Source: Fibrobacter sp. (GTDB lineage Bacteria > Fibrobacterota > Fibrobacteria > Fibrobacterales > Fibrobacteraceae). From it: 64,000 nucleotides of DNA. The notes beneath the pieces are model-generated. The model saw only the letters and a list, made by a program, of their open reading frames with translations. It was not told the origin of the DNA and searched no databases. Position numbers and translations under genes: made by a program. The number at the start of each line of letters is the position of its first letter. The stretch's first letter is position 1. Shown one piece after another: positions 1-6,901 of the stretch. The stretch is from the NCBI GenBank assembly GCA_024398935.1, contig JAKSIH010000002.1, positions 1-64,000 of the forward strand, given 5' to 3'.

Positions 1-11
1 AGGCTCTTTGG

Positions 12-40
12 AACTACCGGCCTAGCCGGTAGTTTTCTTT
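12..40 (+). terminator. Rho-independent terminator of a gene left of the window
   Basis: A perfect 10-bp stem (12-21 with 25-34) with a 3-nt loop is followed by TTCTTT. It would stop plus-strand transcription entering from outside the window. Confidence 0.75.
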
Positions 41-45
41 ATACC

Positions 46-74
46 AAAAAAACACCTGACATTTATCAGGTGTT
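46..74 (-). terminator. Terminator of the toxin-antitoxin operon
   Basis: A 9-bp stem (51-59 with 66-74) is followed on the minus strand by seven T. It starts 12 nt past the toxin stop codon. A near-identical hairpin lies at 912-942. Confidence 0.8.
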
Positions 75-86
75 CTCTTCCATCCG

Positions 87-350
87 CTAGTCCTCGTAAT
101 GTCCCTTGCAGGAAATCACGTCGATAATGTCTCCGTTGACCCGATAGACCAAGCGGTTGGTATCGTCGATTCGACGACTCCACGCACCGGTAAGATTTCC
201 TTTCAAAGGCTCAGGTTTGCCGATGCCATCTTCGGCGCTTCGCTCCACATCTTTCAAGAGCTGATTGATGCGCTTGAGAGTCTTTTTGTCTTGGGACTGC
301 CAGTACACATAGTCGCTAAAGGCAATTTCAGAAAAAGCAATTTTACTCAT
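87..350 (-). CDS. yoeB: YoeB/Txe family mRNA-interferase toxin
   Basis: This 87-residue protein aligns by eye along its whole length with YoeB, a ribosome-dependent endoribonuclease. Visible family features are the DYVYWQ segment (13-18), GKPEPLKGNLTG (44-55), WSRRI (57-61), RLVY (66-69) and the C-terminal HYED. Glu47, Arg66, His84 and Tyr85 correspond to the catalytic Glu46, Arg65, His83 and Tyr84 of E. coli YoeB. I start at the ATG at 350 rather than the in-frame one at 371, because it overlaps the antitoxin stop by 8 nt, as expected for translational coupling, and gives the normal YoeB N terminus. The cognate antitoxin is upstream and a terminator follows. Confidence 0.93.
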   Translation of the reverse strand: MSKIAFSEIAFSDYVYWQSQDKKTLKRINQLLKDVERSAEDGIGKPEPLKGNLTGAWSRRIDDTNRLVYRVNGDIIDVISCKGHYED

Positions 351-618
351 TCTCCATAGCCTCCAACTCATCCATTGTCTTTACGACAACCTTTCCTGCC
401 TTGATGGCGGCAGCACTTTCTTCCAGGAACTTCATATTGCTCTCGCTGTAGAAGGGATCCGGAGCGGCGACGTCGAAAGGAATGCGGTTCTCTCTCAGGA
501 CCGCCTTGACGAACAAGTTGAGGGCAGAGGATGTGGACAGCCCTACTTCTTTACAGAACTTGTCGAAACGTTCCTTATCCTTGGTTTCGATTCGTGCGGA
601 AATTGTAGAAAGAGCCAT
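343..618 (-). CDS. RelB/DinJ family antitoxin
   Basis: The 91-residue protein has the ribbon-helix-helix N terminus typical of RelB/DinJ antitoxins: a beta strand (STISARIE), then KDKERFDKFCKEVGLSTSSA and the RENRIPFDV segment. The acidic C terminus would neutralise the toxin. The start at 618 is chosen over 711 because GGAGGT lies just upstream and the protein then begins at the conserved strand. It is the first gene of the pair and its 3' end overlaps yoeB. E. coli YoeB pairs instead with a YefM/Phd-type antitoxin, so this is a mixed-family pair. The complex probably autoregulates its promoter. Confidence 0.88.
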   Translation of the reverse strand: MALSTISARIETKDKERFDKFCKEVGLSTSSALNLFVKAVLRENRIPFDVAAPDPFYSESNMKFLEESAAAIKAGKVVVKTMDELEAMENE

Positions 619-745
619 AGCTATACCTCCATTTTCCGACAATGTAATACATTCACTTGCATTTTGCAAGCTATTTTGACACAATACAGCAGATTCTGCC
701 ATTTTTTTCACCTTATTTTGAAGATTTTAATATTCAACGAAACAT

Positions 746-766
746 TCTCTACACGGCGTGTAGAGA
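746..766. promoter_or_regulatory. Inverted repeat upstream of the antitoxin gene
   Basis: The arms TCTCTACAC and GTGTAGAGA are perfect 9-mers separated by GGC. The repeat lies about 130 nt upstream of the antitoxin start and is followed on the plus strand by a T-rich run. It could be an operator for the toxin-antitoxin complex or a plus-strand terminator; the sequence does not decide. Confidence 0.45.
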
Positions 767-911
767 TTTTTCTTGTACAATTCAGCATGATTGATTGGCT
801 TAAGTTACTTTGGGCATAGCATCTCCTTTTTGAAAAAAACAAAAAAACACAAGGTGAGAGCCGCGACAGAACGCTTGCGTTCTGGCATGGCCGAACCGAA
901 GTTTTTTCTGC

Positions 912-942
912 AAAAAAACACCTGAATTTTTCATCAGGTGTT
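912..942 (-). terminator. Terminator downstream of hemB
   Basis: A 9-bp stem (917-925 with 934-942) is followed on the minus strand by seven T. The stem is identical to that of the terminator at 46-74. It is the first strong terminator after hemB, about 180 nt beyond its stop. Confidence 0.7.
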
Positions 943-1122
943 CAGGAGACTATTCGTAACGCTCGGGTGGAATTATAGAATTTATCTAAAATCTGGCAAG
1001 GGTTACTTTGTTAAAGAATTGTAAACTTTTATCTTAAAAAATTTCATGCAAAGAATTCAATTCAGCAAATCCTTAATTCGAATTTACTTCAGCAAACCAC
1101 TCTTTTCAAAATTGAGAATTTG

Positions 1123-2088
1123 CTAGAGCAAATTCTTTTCCAAAATTTCCTTGGCGTGGTAGGTGATGATGATGTCGGCACCGGCGCGCTTGAAGGCGAT
1201 CATGTTTTCGCGGATGATGGCATCTTCGTCGATCCAGCCCAGGGTACCGGCGGCCTTCACCATGGAGTATTCGCCACTGACGTTATAGACGGCCACGGGA
1301 ACGTTGCTGATTTCTGCAGCACCGCGGAGCACATCCAGGAAAGCGAGACCCGGCTTCACCATGACGATATCGGCACCTTCTTCCAGATCCAATTCCACTT
1401 CGTGCATGGCTTCGCGACCATTGCGAACATCCATCTGGTAAGTCTTGCGGTTGCCGAAATGGGGAGCGGAGTCGGCGGCATCGCGGAAGGGGCCGTAGTA
1501 GGCGCTGGCGAACTTGGCGCTGTAACCCATGATCGGTGTATTGGTAAAGCCAGCTTCGTCAAGGGCTTCACGGATAGCGGTAATGTGGCCATCCATCATA
1601 TCGCTGGGGGCAACCATGTCGGCACCGGCAGCCACCTGAGAAACAGCGGTCTTTGCCAAAAGTTCCAGAGTGGAGTCGTTATCCACATCGTGATCCTTGA
1701 TGATACCGCAGTGACCGTGGCTCATGTATTCACAAAGGCACACATCGCAAATGACATAGATTTCCGGGAACTTGGCCTTGATGGCACGAACGGCTCGCTG
1801 GACAATGCTGTTCTCGCCGTAGGCTTCGGAAGCCATTTCGTCCTTATGGTCGGGAATGCCAAAGAGCAGCACAGACTTGAGGCCCAGCGGTCCGAAGGTT
1901 TCAATTTCCTTCAGCAGCTCATCGATGCTGAAACGGAACTGGTTGGGCATGCTGGAGATTTCTTCCTTGACGCCCTCCCCTTCTACAACGAACATGGGGT
2001 AAACGAGGCTATCGGAGCTGACGGAAGTTTCCGCAATCATGTTGCGGATGGTGGCATTCTGACGTAAACGACGAGGACGGAAGAGCAT
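1123..2088 (-). CDS. hemB: Delta-aminolevulinic acid dehydratase (porphobilinogen synthase)
   Basis: HemB condenses two 5-aminolevulinate molecules into porphobilinogen in the cytoplasm. The 321-residue length is normal. The metal site is intact (CDVCLCEYMSHGHC, three Cys plus His), indicating a zinc-type enzyme. The two active-site lysines are present in YSAKFASAYYGPFRDA and in MVKPGLAFLDV. The gene follows the CbiX-SirC fusion across a heptamer-repeat spacer that runs almost to the start codon, and I see no Shine-Dalgarno sequence. A short hairpin (1116-1123 with 1128-1135) covers the stop codon. It belongs with the other tetrapyrrole genes to its right. Confidence 0.97.
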   Translation of the reverse strand: MLFRPRRLRQNATIRNMIAETSVSSDSLVYPMFVVEGEGVKEEISSMPNQFRFSIDELLKEIETFGPLGLKSVLLFGIPDHKDEMASEAYGENSIVQRAVRAIKAKFPEIYVICDVCLCEYMSHGHCGIIKDHDVDNDSTLELLAKTAVSQVAAGADMVAPSDMMDGHITAIREALDEAGFTNTPIMGYSAKFASAYYGPFRDAADSAPHFGNRKTYQMDVRNGREAMHEVELDLEEGADIVMVKPGLAFLDVLRGAAEISNVPVAVYNVSGEYSMVKAAGTLGWIDEDAIIRENMIAFKRAGADIIITYHAKEILEKNLL

Positions 2089-2090
2089 AT

Positions 2091-2208
2091 TAATTGATGA
2101 TTGATGATTGATGATTAAAATTTGCGGATTGATGATTGATAATTTAAATAATCGCGACGAAGTCGCCTTGCTTCTTATTATCCATCATCAATTATCCATT
2201 ATACATTA
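2091..2208. repeat. Heptamer-period repeat island with opposed arms
   Basis: The spacer between the CbiX-SirC gene and hemB reads almost entirely in 7-nt steps: ATTGATG three times, variants such as ATTAAAA and ATTGATA, then on the right ATTATCC, ATCATCA, ATTATCC and ATTATAC. The arms are roughly inverted around a 5-3-5 hairpin (GCGAC GAA GTCGC, 2154-2166). The same design, including AATAATCGC before the hairpin, recurs at 21294-21396. Confidence 0.8.
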
Positions 2209-3108
2209 TTAAGGGGTTGTTGACGGGTCGAGGAAATTCTTTTCAAGTTGTTCAAGTTCTTCGGCCCAGTCGGTCTGGATTTTCTGTTTCAGCTTTTTGG
2301 CGAGACTGGGTGCGCGACCGCGGGTAGAAACGGTGACGGTAATGTTTTCCCCAAAGTCCATGCGGGCGGGAACAATAAAATCTCCATCCAGATAATCGCA
2401 GGCGTTGTTCACCATAATGCGGCGGGCACGGGCATCGTTGCTGACCAGGGCATTTACCGCCGGCTGGTCCGTGCAGATGTACACCATGGAAATGCTACGA
2501 AGATCCGATGTTTCGTAGGGGCGTTCCACCAGATTCAACATGGTCATAGACCCCTCGGGAATCTGCAGACTTGCAAACTCGGGATCGAACTGAGGAGCCA
2601 CCACCGTAATGCGGGCCCCCGTAGGCAACAAGGTCTTTACCTTACGTAAGGCGATGCGGCCACCGCCCACGACCAGGACGCTCTTACCTTCCAACTTAAC
2701 TTCAATCGCCAACATGCTGGAATTAAAATGCGTAGAAGTCTCAGCGGTCTTTCTGGTTTTCTGAGCGCCTTTAACCCCAGCCACCACCATGTCGGCAAAG
2801 CCGTTCCACTCGCCAAGAGGCGGCAACAAGGTCAGCGGAATCTGCGGAAAATCCTTCTGGGCATTCGCAACAATAGCAGGGATGTCACCCTTGGAATGCT
2901 GACCGCTCAAAAGCAGATACGGAAGCAAGGTCACCGACTCCACATCCTCACGCAAAAGGGCGCGCAGGTCATTGTCCAAATCCAGCAGGCTTGTACTTGC
3001 AATGCGGGCGTCAGGCATGTCGTGGCGCAGGCGGTCCAGCACCACTTCGAAGGCGCTGTAGGCTCCCGGACGGATGCAGTTATGGGCAATAATCAGAACG
3101 ACTTTCAT
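2209..3108 (-). CDS. CbiX-type chelatase fused to precorrin-2 dehydrogenase (siroheme synthase)
   Basis: This 299-residue protein joins two steps of siroheme synthesis. Residues 1 to about 115 resemble the short CbiX/SirB chelatase (KVVLIIAHN, LLPYLLLSGQHSKGDI), which inserts iron into sirohydrochlorin. Residues about 133-290 resemble the SirC/CysG N-terminal domain, which oxidises precorrin-2 with NAD; the nucleotide-binding glycines and RK are in SVLVVGGGRIALRKVKTLL. The start ATG overlaps the stop of cobA-hemD (ATGA, 3105-3108), so translation is probably coupled. The product should feed siroheme to AhbAB. Whether both domains are active cannot be told from sequence; SirC-like domains can also chelate iron. 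Confidence 0.88.
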   Translation of the reverse strand: MKVVLIIAHNCIRPGAYSAFEVVLDRLRHDMPDARIASTSLLDLDNDLRALLREDVESVTLLPYLLLSGQHSKGDIPAIVANAQKDFPQIPLTLLPPLGEWNGFADMVVAGVKGAQKTRKTAETSTHFNSSMLAIEVKLEGKSVLVVGGGRIALRKVKTLLPTGARITVVAPQFDPEFASLQIPEGSMTMLNLVERPYETSDLRSISMVYICTDQPAVNALVSNDARARRIMVNNACDYLDGDFIVPARMDFGENITVTVSTRGRAPSLAKKLKQKIQTDWAEELEQLEKNFLDPSTTP

Positions 3109-4892
3109 ACAGAGTAATACTCCGCAATTTTTTTGACCAAGGAGTCCATGGTAGTTTCTTCACTTTCCACAACTTCGAAGCCGTACTTCTTGGCGGTGGC
3201 GGTTGTGAGGCGACCGATGGAGAAAGCGAGGCGAGGGCGCTGCGCGCTGAGGTTTGAGGTCGCACCGTCGGTACTTTGAGGTAAATCCAAAGCACTCACA
3301 AAATTATTAACAGCGCTGGAACTTGCGAACACTACAGCATCGGCTCCGGCGACAGCTTCGCGTTTCCAGTCGGGCATGGATGCTGCAGGCAACGTTTCGT
3401 ATACTACCCAGCGGGTTGCCTTCGGAAGTAACTTCAAGATGGTTTCGTCGGCAAGGTTGCCTTGAAGAAGGAGGATGCGGGATTCGTCAATGCTAGATCC
3501 CCGATCAAGTCGGGGATGACATGGGGAGTCAAGTTCGGGTTGATTCTCGCGCGGTTTCTGCTCAGGACGATTCTCGCGCGGTTTCTGCTCAGGACGATTC
3601 TCGTACGGTTCCTGTTCAGGCTGACACTCAGGCTGTTCTTGTCCGGAATGGCACATGGCGGCAAGCAGCTTGCCCAGGCCTTCGCCGGTATGATCCTCGG
3701 GAACGTAGTCGCAGCGGATGCCTCGTTCCAGCAACTTATTTTCGGTAATCTTTCCGACGGATGCAATTTTCTTGCCGGCAAGAACACGAATGTCAAGGCC
3801 AGCCTTGAAGAGGGATTCAAAGAAGGAATCAACGCCGTTGGTACTGGTGAATGCGAGGACGTCAAAATTTGCGAGGTCTGCGAAATTCACCTTACTAGAT
3901 TCTTCGACTTCGCACTTCGTGCTTCGCTCAGAATGACACACAAATGGACTTTCCAACACGCGAGTTTCGATCATGGGCGTCTCGATAACTTCGGCGCCGA
4001 GGGCGGTCAGGCGGGAAGCAATTCCCCCGGCCTGCTTTGCGGCTCTCGTAATCACCAGGCGCTTGCCGGACAGCGGCAAATCCTTTCGCCAAGCAAGAGT
4101 CTTCCCCAGATCCACCACATCACCCATAATGGTAATGGCGGGCGCGGTCACGTTTTCACGGACAATGGTCTCCCCCGCCGTTTCCAAGGTGCAGGCGACC
4201 GTGCGCTGGTAAGGAGTGGTTCCCTTTTCGATGAATGCCAGAGGAGTCTTGGGATCCTTGCCACATTCCATCAGACGGCGGGCAATAAAATCCATGTTGG
4301 CGATACCCATGTAGAACACTAAAGTTCCCGGGCATTTTGCAAGAGCCGGAAAATCCAAGCCAGAGACACTGGATCCTTCGCTTCGCTCAGGATGACACAT
4401 TACGGACCGATCCTGTTCAGGATGACACGAAGGCGATTCCTGCTTCTCATGTCCGGTAATGATATGCAAACTTGTTGCAACGCCACGATGGGTCACCGGG
4501 ATTCCCGCATAGGCCGGCACAGAAATTCCAGCCGTAACGCCAGGAACCACTTCAAATTCAATTCCAGCCTCTACAAGTTCCAATGCTTCTTCGCCGCCGC
4601 GACCAAAAACAAAAGGATCGCCACCCTTGAGACGAGCGATTACTGCGCCAGGATTTTCTTGGGCAAACTTCACCAGCAGTTTATTGATTTCGGACTGTTT
4701 TACCTTGTGGTGCGTAGGCATCTTACCCACATCCACCATCTGGGCATTTGCATTACAGAACGCAAGAATCGAAGGTGAAACCAGGCGGTCATAAACGACC
4801 ACGTCAGCCTTCTCCAGAATGGACTTGCCCTTCAGGGTGAAAAGTCCCGGATCACCAGGACCTGCGCCGATCAAATAAACTTTACCGTTCAT
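3105..4892 (-). CDS. cobA-hemD: Uroporphyrinogen-III C-methyltransferase / uroporphyrinogen-III synthase fusion
   Basis: Residues 1 to about 265 are an SUMT domain (VYLIGAGPGDPGL, YDRLVSP, LKGGDPFVFGRGGEE, VVPGVTAG), which methylates uroporphyrinogen III to precorrin-2. From about residue 272 a HemD domain follows (LVITRAAKQAGG, LAFTSTNGVDSFF, VVFASSSAVNNF), which closes hydroxymethylbilane to uroporphyrinogen III. At 595 residues it is longer than a plain fusion because of repeat-derived inserts at about 151-179, 325-337 and 412-470, the last with a tandem PRENRPEQK unit. The reading frame stays open throughout. TAGATTTG ends 5 nt before the ATG (4898-4905), so the mRNA may be leaderless. 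The CbiX-SirC gene overlaps by 4 nt downstream. Confidence 0.95.
   Translation of the reverse strand: MNGKVYLIGAGPGDPGLFTLKGKSILEKADVVVYDRLVSPSILAFCNANAQMVDVGKMPTHHKVKQSEINKLLVKFAQENPGAVIARLKGGDPFVFGRGGEEALELVEAGIEFEVVPGVTAGISVPAYAGIPVTHRGVATSLHIITGHEKQESPSCHPEQDRSVMCHPERSEGSSVSGLDFPALAKCPGTLVFYMGIANMDFIARRLMECGKDPKTPLAFIEKGTTPYQRTVACTLETAGETIVRENVTAPAITIMGDVVDLGKTLAWRKDLPLSGKRLVITRAAKQAGGIASRLTALGAEVIETPMIETRVLESPFVCHSERSTKCEVEESSKVNFADLANFDVLAFTSTNGVDSFFESLFKAGLDIRVLAGKKIASVGKITENKLLERGIRCDYVPEDHTGEGLGKLLAAMCHSGQEQPECQPEQEPYENRPEQKPRENRPEQKPRENQPELDSPCHPRLDRGSSIDESRILLLQGNLADETILKLLPKATRWVVYETLPAASMPDWKREAVAGADAVVFASSSAVNNFVSALDLPQSTDGATSNLSAQRPRLAFSIGRLTTATAKKYGFEVVESEETTMDSLVKKIAEYYSV
3483..3660 (-). 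repeat. 27-bp tandem repeat plus dispersed repeat inside cobA-hemD
   Basis: About three 27-bp units (roughly 3540-3620) encode repeated PRENRPEQK. They adjoin a hairpin-forming dispersed element at 3497-3522 (arms ATCCCCGA and TCGGGGAT), translated as CHPRLDRGSS. The insert is in frame within the HemD domain. Confidence 0.8.
3895..3942 (-). repeat. Dispersed repeat insert (CHSER type) in cobA-hemD
   Basis: This copy of the GTCATTCTGAGCGAAG-type repeat on the minus strand is translated in frame as CHSERSTKCEVEESS within the HemD domain. Related copies lie at 4371-4430, 9202-9235, 20731-20762 and 36179-36207. Confidence 0.75.
4371..4430 (-). repeat. Two adjacent dispersed repeats in cobA-hemD
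   Basis: Two copies of the GTCATCCTGA-type element lie side by side and are translated as CHPEQDRSVM and CHPERSEGSSV. They sit in a loop of the SUMT domain after HIITGHEK. Confidence 0.75.
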
Positions 4893-4897
4893 GGAAC

Positions 4898-4905
4898 CAA
4901 ATCTA
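4898..4905 (-). promoter_or_regulatory. Putative -10 element TAGATTTG of cobA-hemD
   Basis: The octamer matches TAnnTTTG. Seven nucleotides separate TAGATT from the ATG at 4892, and there is no Shine-Dalgarno sequence, so transcription would start at or next to the start codon. Confidence 0.55.
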
Positions 4906-4912
4906 GAAAATT

Positions 4913-4937
4913 AAAAAGTCTCGGGACTCCCGAGACT
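4913..4937 (-). terminator. Terminator of the ankyrin lipoprotein pair
   Basis: A perfect 9-bp stem (4917-4925 with 4929-4937) with a 3-nt loop is followed on the minus strand by TTTTT. It lies between the ankyrin gene at 4951 and the putative promoter of cobA-hemD. Confidence 0.85.
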
Positions 4938-4950
4938 CATTTGCTTTCTG

Positions 4951-5880
4951 TTAAGTTCCGCATTCTTCAAATTCAAATGTAGAAGTTCCATCGCTGTAAA
5001 GCAACTTATGAGGAGACACGCAATTCTCCTTATCCAGTTCCCTCAATTTTTTTCGATTCAGCTTGGCAGGCTCACTGGACACCACGCTTCGAGCGCCGCA
5101 TTCCTTCAGAAACGCAGCCAGCTTCTGCATGTTTTTTTCTTCCACATAGTTCAGTTCCGTCTTGGCAATCTTTATACCATCCTTCTCTTCAAAATAAAGC
5201 AAGCCCAACGGTAGCCCCTGTTTTTGATTGACTTTCTGAAGGTAGGAAACAATTAAATCTTCATCCAGAGAGTTGGAAGACTTCATAAGGTCATAAACAT
5301 AGGCAATCGGCGTTTCATCTCCGAGAGAATCCAGAAGCATTGCGATTTTTATGCGATCGTTGGTGTACTCGGTAGGATCTTCCTGGGTGAAGCCGGGATG
5401 AAACACCTTGGACGAAGCGGTCTCGCTCCTGATATAGGAATTGCACTCTGGTTCGCAATACATTCCGCAGTACTTGGATTCAAACATCACATTTGCTCCT
5501 GCGGCAACCAGCGCCTGAACCATTTCAAAGTTACCCTTCCTTACTGCAAGAAACAGAGGGGACAATTCCTCGGCTCCAGATTTGGAACAATCATTCTTGT
5601 GGTTTGGAATTTGGCAGGTATTTTCGGCATCCTGGACTCTGCAAACGGCATTTACGTCCATGCCTTTTTGAATGGCTGTTTTTAACAGAGCAACATCATT
5701 TTTTTCAATAGCCTCAGGAATACTTACCACTGCCGCAGTAGTATCCTCGACCTTCGCCTCAGTAGCGGTTTCGATTTTTTGAGTTTCCAAGACCGTTTCG
5801 GCACTCTTACTCTCCGGCGTTCTTTCGTTGCAGGCAACGAGAGTAGCCATTGAAAATATTAGCAATAACTTCCTGTACAT
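4951..5880 (-). CDS. Ankyrin-repeat lipoprotein (downstream paralog)
   Basis: The protein begins MYRKLLLIFSMATLVACN, a lipoprotein signal with lipobox LVAC, so it should be anchored in the envelope. Two or three ankyrin-like repeats follow: AIEKNDVALLKTAIQKGMDVNA and, after a Cys-containing loop, LSPLFLAVRKGNFEMVQALVAAGANV. A second cysteine-rich patch reads YCGMYCEPEC. The C-terminal half has no family I recognise. The start at 5880 is preferred to 5910 because it starts the signal peptide and clears the upstream gene by 17 nt. The neighbour at 5898-6818 is a tandem paralog sharing the same layout. Function unknown; ankyrin repeats usually bind proteins. Confidence 0.85.
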   Translation of the reverse strand: MYRKLLLIFSMATLVACNERTPESKSAETVLETQKIETATEAKVEDTTAAVVSIPEAIEKNDVALLKTAIQKGMDVNAVCRVQDAENTCQIPNHKNDCSKSGAEELSPLFLAVRKGNFEMVQALVAAGANVMFESKYCGMYCEPECNSYIRSETASSKVFHPGFTQEDPTEYTNDRIKIAMLLDSLGDETPIAYVYDLMKSSNSLDEDLIVSYLQKVNQKQGLPLGLLYFEEKDGIKIAKTELNYVEEKNMQKLAAFLKECGARSVVSSEPAKLNRKKLRELDKENCVSPHKLLYSDGTSTFEFEECGT

Positions 5881-5897
5881 TTTCACCGTTAAAAAAA

Positions 5898-6818
5898 TTA
5901 AGTTCCGCATTCGTCAAGAGACAAATCGGTCGTTCCATCGCTATAGAAAATCTTATGGACATCCTCGCAGGTGCTGATGGTAAAAGCTTCACCATCCTTT
6001 TCAGACAGGGTGTAGGATTCTGCCTTCAGGACCTTTCTTGCGCCGATGGATTTCAGGTATTCCGCCAGTTTCGCCCTCTTGAGATCTTCCGCGTAATTCA
6101 GGGCGGTCTTGAAGACCGGTCCCCCATTTTCAAACTCCATGTTATAGCTGTTGAATTCCAGTTTTTCCTTGGACTTTGCAAACTTGAAATATTCCACCAG
6201 CACATCCTCGGAAGGTTCCGTGAACTTTGCTGCAAAAGAGGCGTCCACCGGAAGCATCGATTCCCCTTTATCCTTATCCATCAGCATAGAAATCCGGATT
6301 CGGTCATCCGTATAGACGCTGGTTGCAGAATCGGAATATCCCGGATAGAAAAGCTTGTTCATGGCCATGTCTTCAATGAGCTGGTAACTGCATTCCGGTT
6401 CACATACGTACACGCAAGGCTTTGAAACGGACATCACATCCGCACCGGCTTCAATCAAGGCCTTTGCAATTTCAAAATTGCCCTTGATCATGGCCAGGTA
6501 GATGGGGTTCATGACTTCGGCACCGTCGCTACTGCATTCGTTCTTGTGATTATCCAGAAAGCAGCTGTTCAGGGAATCGAGAATATTGCAGGTCGCGTTA
6601 ATGTTCTGGCCCTTTGCAATGGCCGCCTTCAGCAAGGCTGCGTCACCACTTGCGATAGCCCTGAAAATAGAGGTTTCATCCACGGGAATATCCTGCACGG
6701 ATGCAGATACCTTTTCCGCACTTGCCTGAGCATTTTCCGTTTTTTCCTTTTCTTGCGTTTTTTCGTTGCAGGCTACCAGGCAAGCCAGTGACAAACCCAT
6801 CAAGACCTTTTTTAACAT
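5898..6818 (-). CDS. Ankyrin-repeat lipoprotein (upstream paralog)
   Basis: It opens with MLKKVLMGLSLACLVACN, a lipoprotein signal with lipobox LVAC. Ankyrin-like repeats are visible at AIASGDAALLKAAIAKGQNINA and MNPIYLAMIKGNFEIAKALIEAGADV, with the same cysteine-rich VYVCEPEC segment as its paralog. The C terminus (IFYSDGTTDLSLDECGT) closely matches the paralog's ending (LLYSDGTSTFEFEECGT). The start at 6818 has GGAG upstream. The two genes are 17 nt apart and probably cotranscribed, ending at the 4913-4937 terminator. Both interrupt the tetrapyrrole genes without an obvious functional link. Confidence 0.85.
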   Translation of the reverse strand: MLKKVLMGLSLACLVACNEKTQEKEKTENAQASAEKVSASVQDIPVDETSIFRAIASGDAALLKAAIAKGQNINATCNILDSLNSCFLDNHKNECSSDGAEVMNPIYLAMIKGNFEIAKALIEAGADVMSVSKPCVYVCEPECSYQLIEDMAMNKLFYPGYSDSATSVYTDDRIRISMLMDKDKGESMLPVDASFAAKFTEPSEDVLVEYFKFAKSKEKLEFNSYNMEFENGGPVFKTALNYAEDLKRAKLAEYLKSIGARKVLKAESYTLSEKDGEAFTISTCEDVHKIFYSDGTTDLSLDECGT

Positions 6819-6901
6819 TGCAAAAATCTCCTTCAAAATTTTTCTAAAATTTACTTTATTCATGTAACTCTTGCAACTAAGTTTTATATTTAGAGCCTCT
6901 C

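Larger units (their letters stand above)
619..1122. other. Gene-free stretch between toxin-antitoxin operon and hemB
   Basis: I see no credible gene here. It holds a 9-bp inverted repeat at 746-766, a palindrome at 867-884 (8-bp arms, TT spacer) and a minus-strand terminator at 912-942. The rest is A/T-rich. Confidence 0.6.

Noticed and set aside
912-942. Hairpin considered as part of a riboswitch or small RNA gene
   Set aside because: It copies the simple terminator at 46-74 and has no further conserved structure around it.
1120-2067. A 315-codon plus-strand frame opposite hemB
   Set aside because: Antisense shadow of hemB, with no ribosome site or family match.
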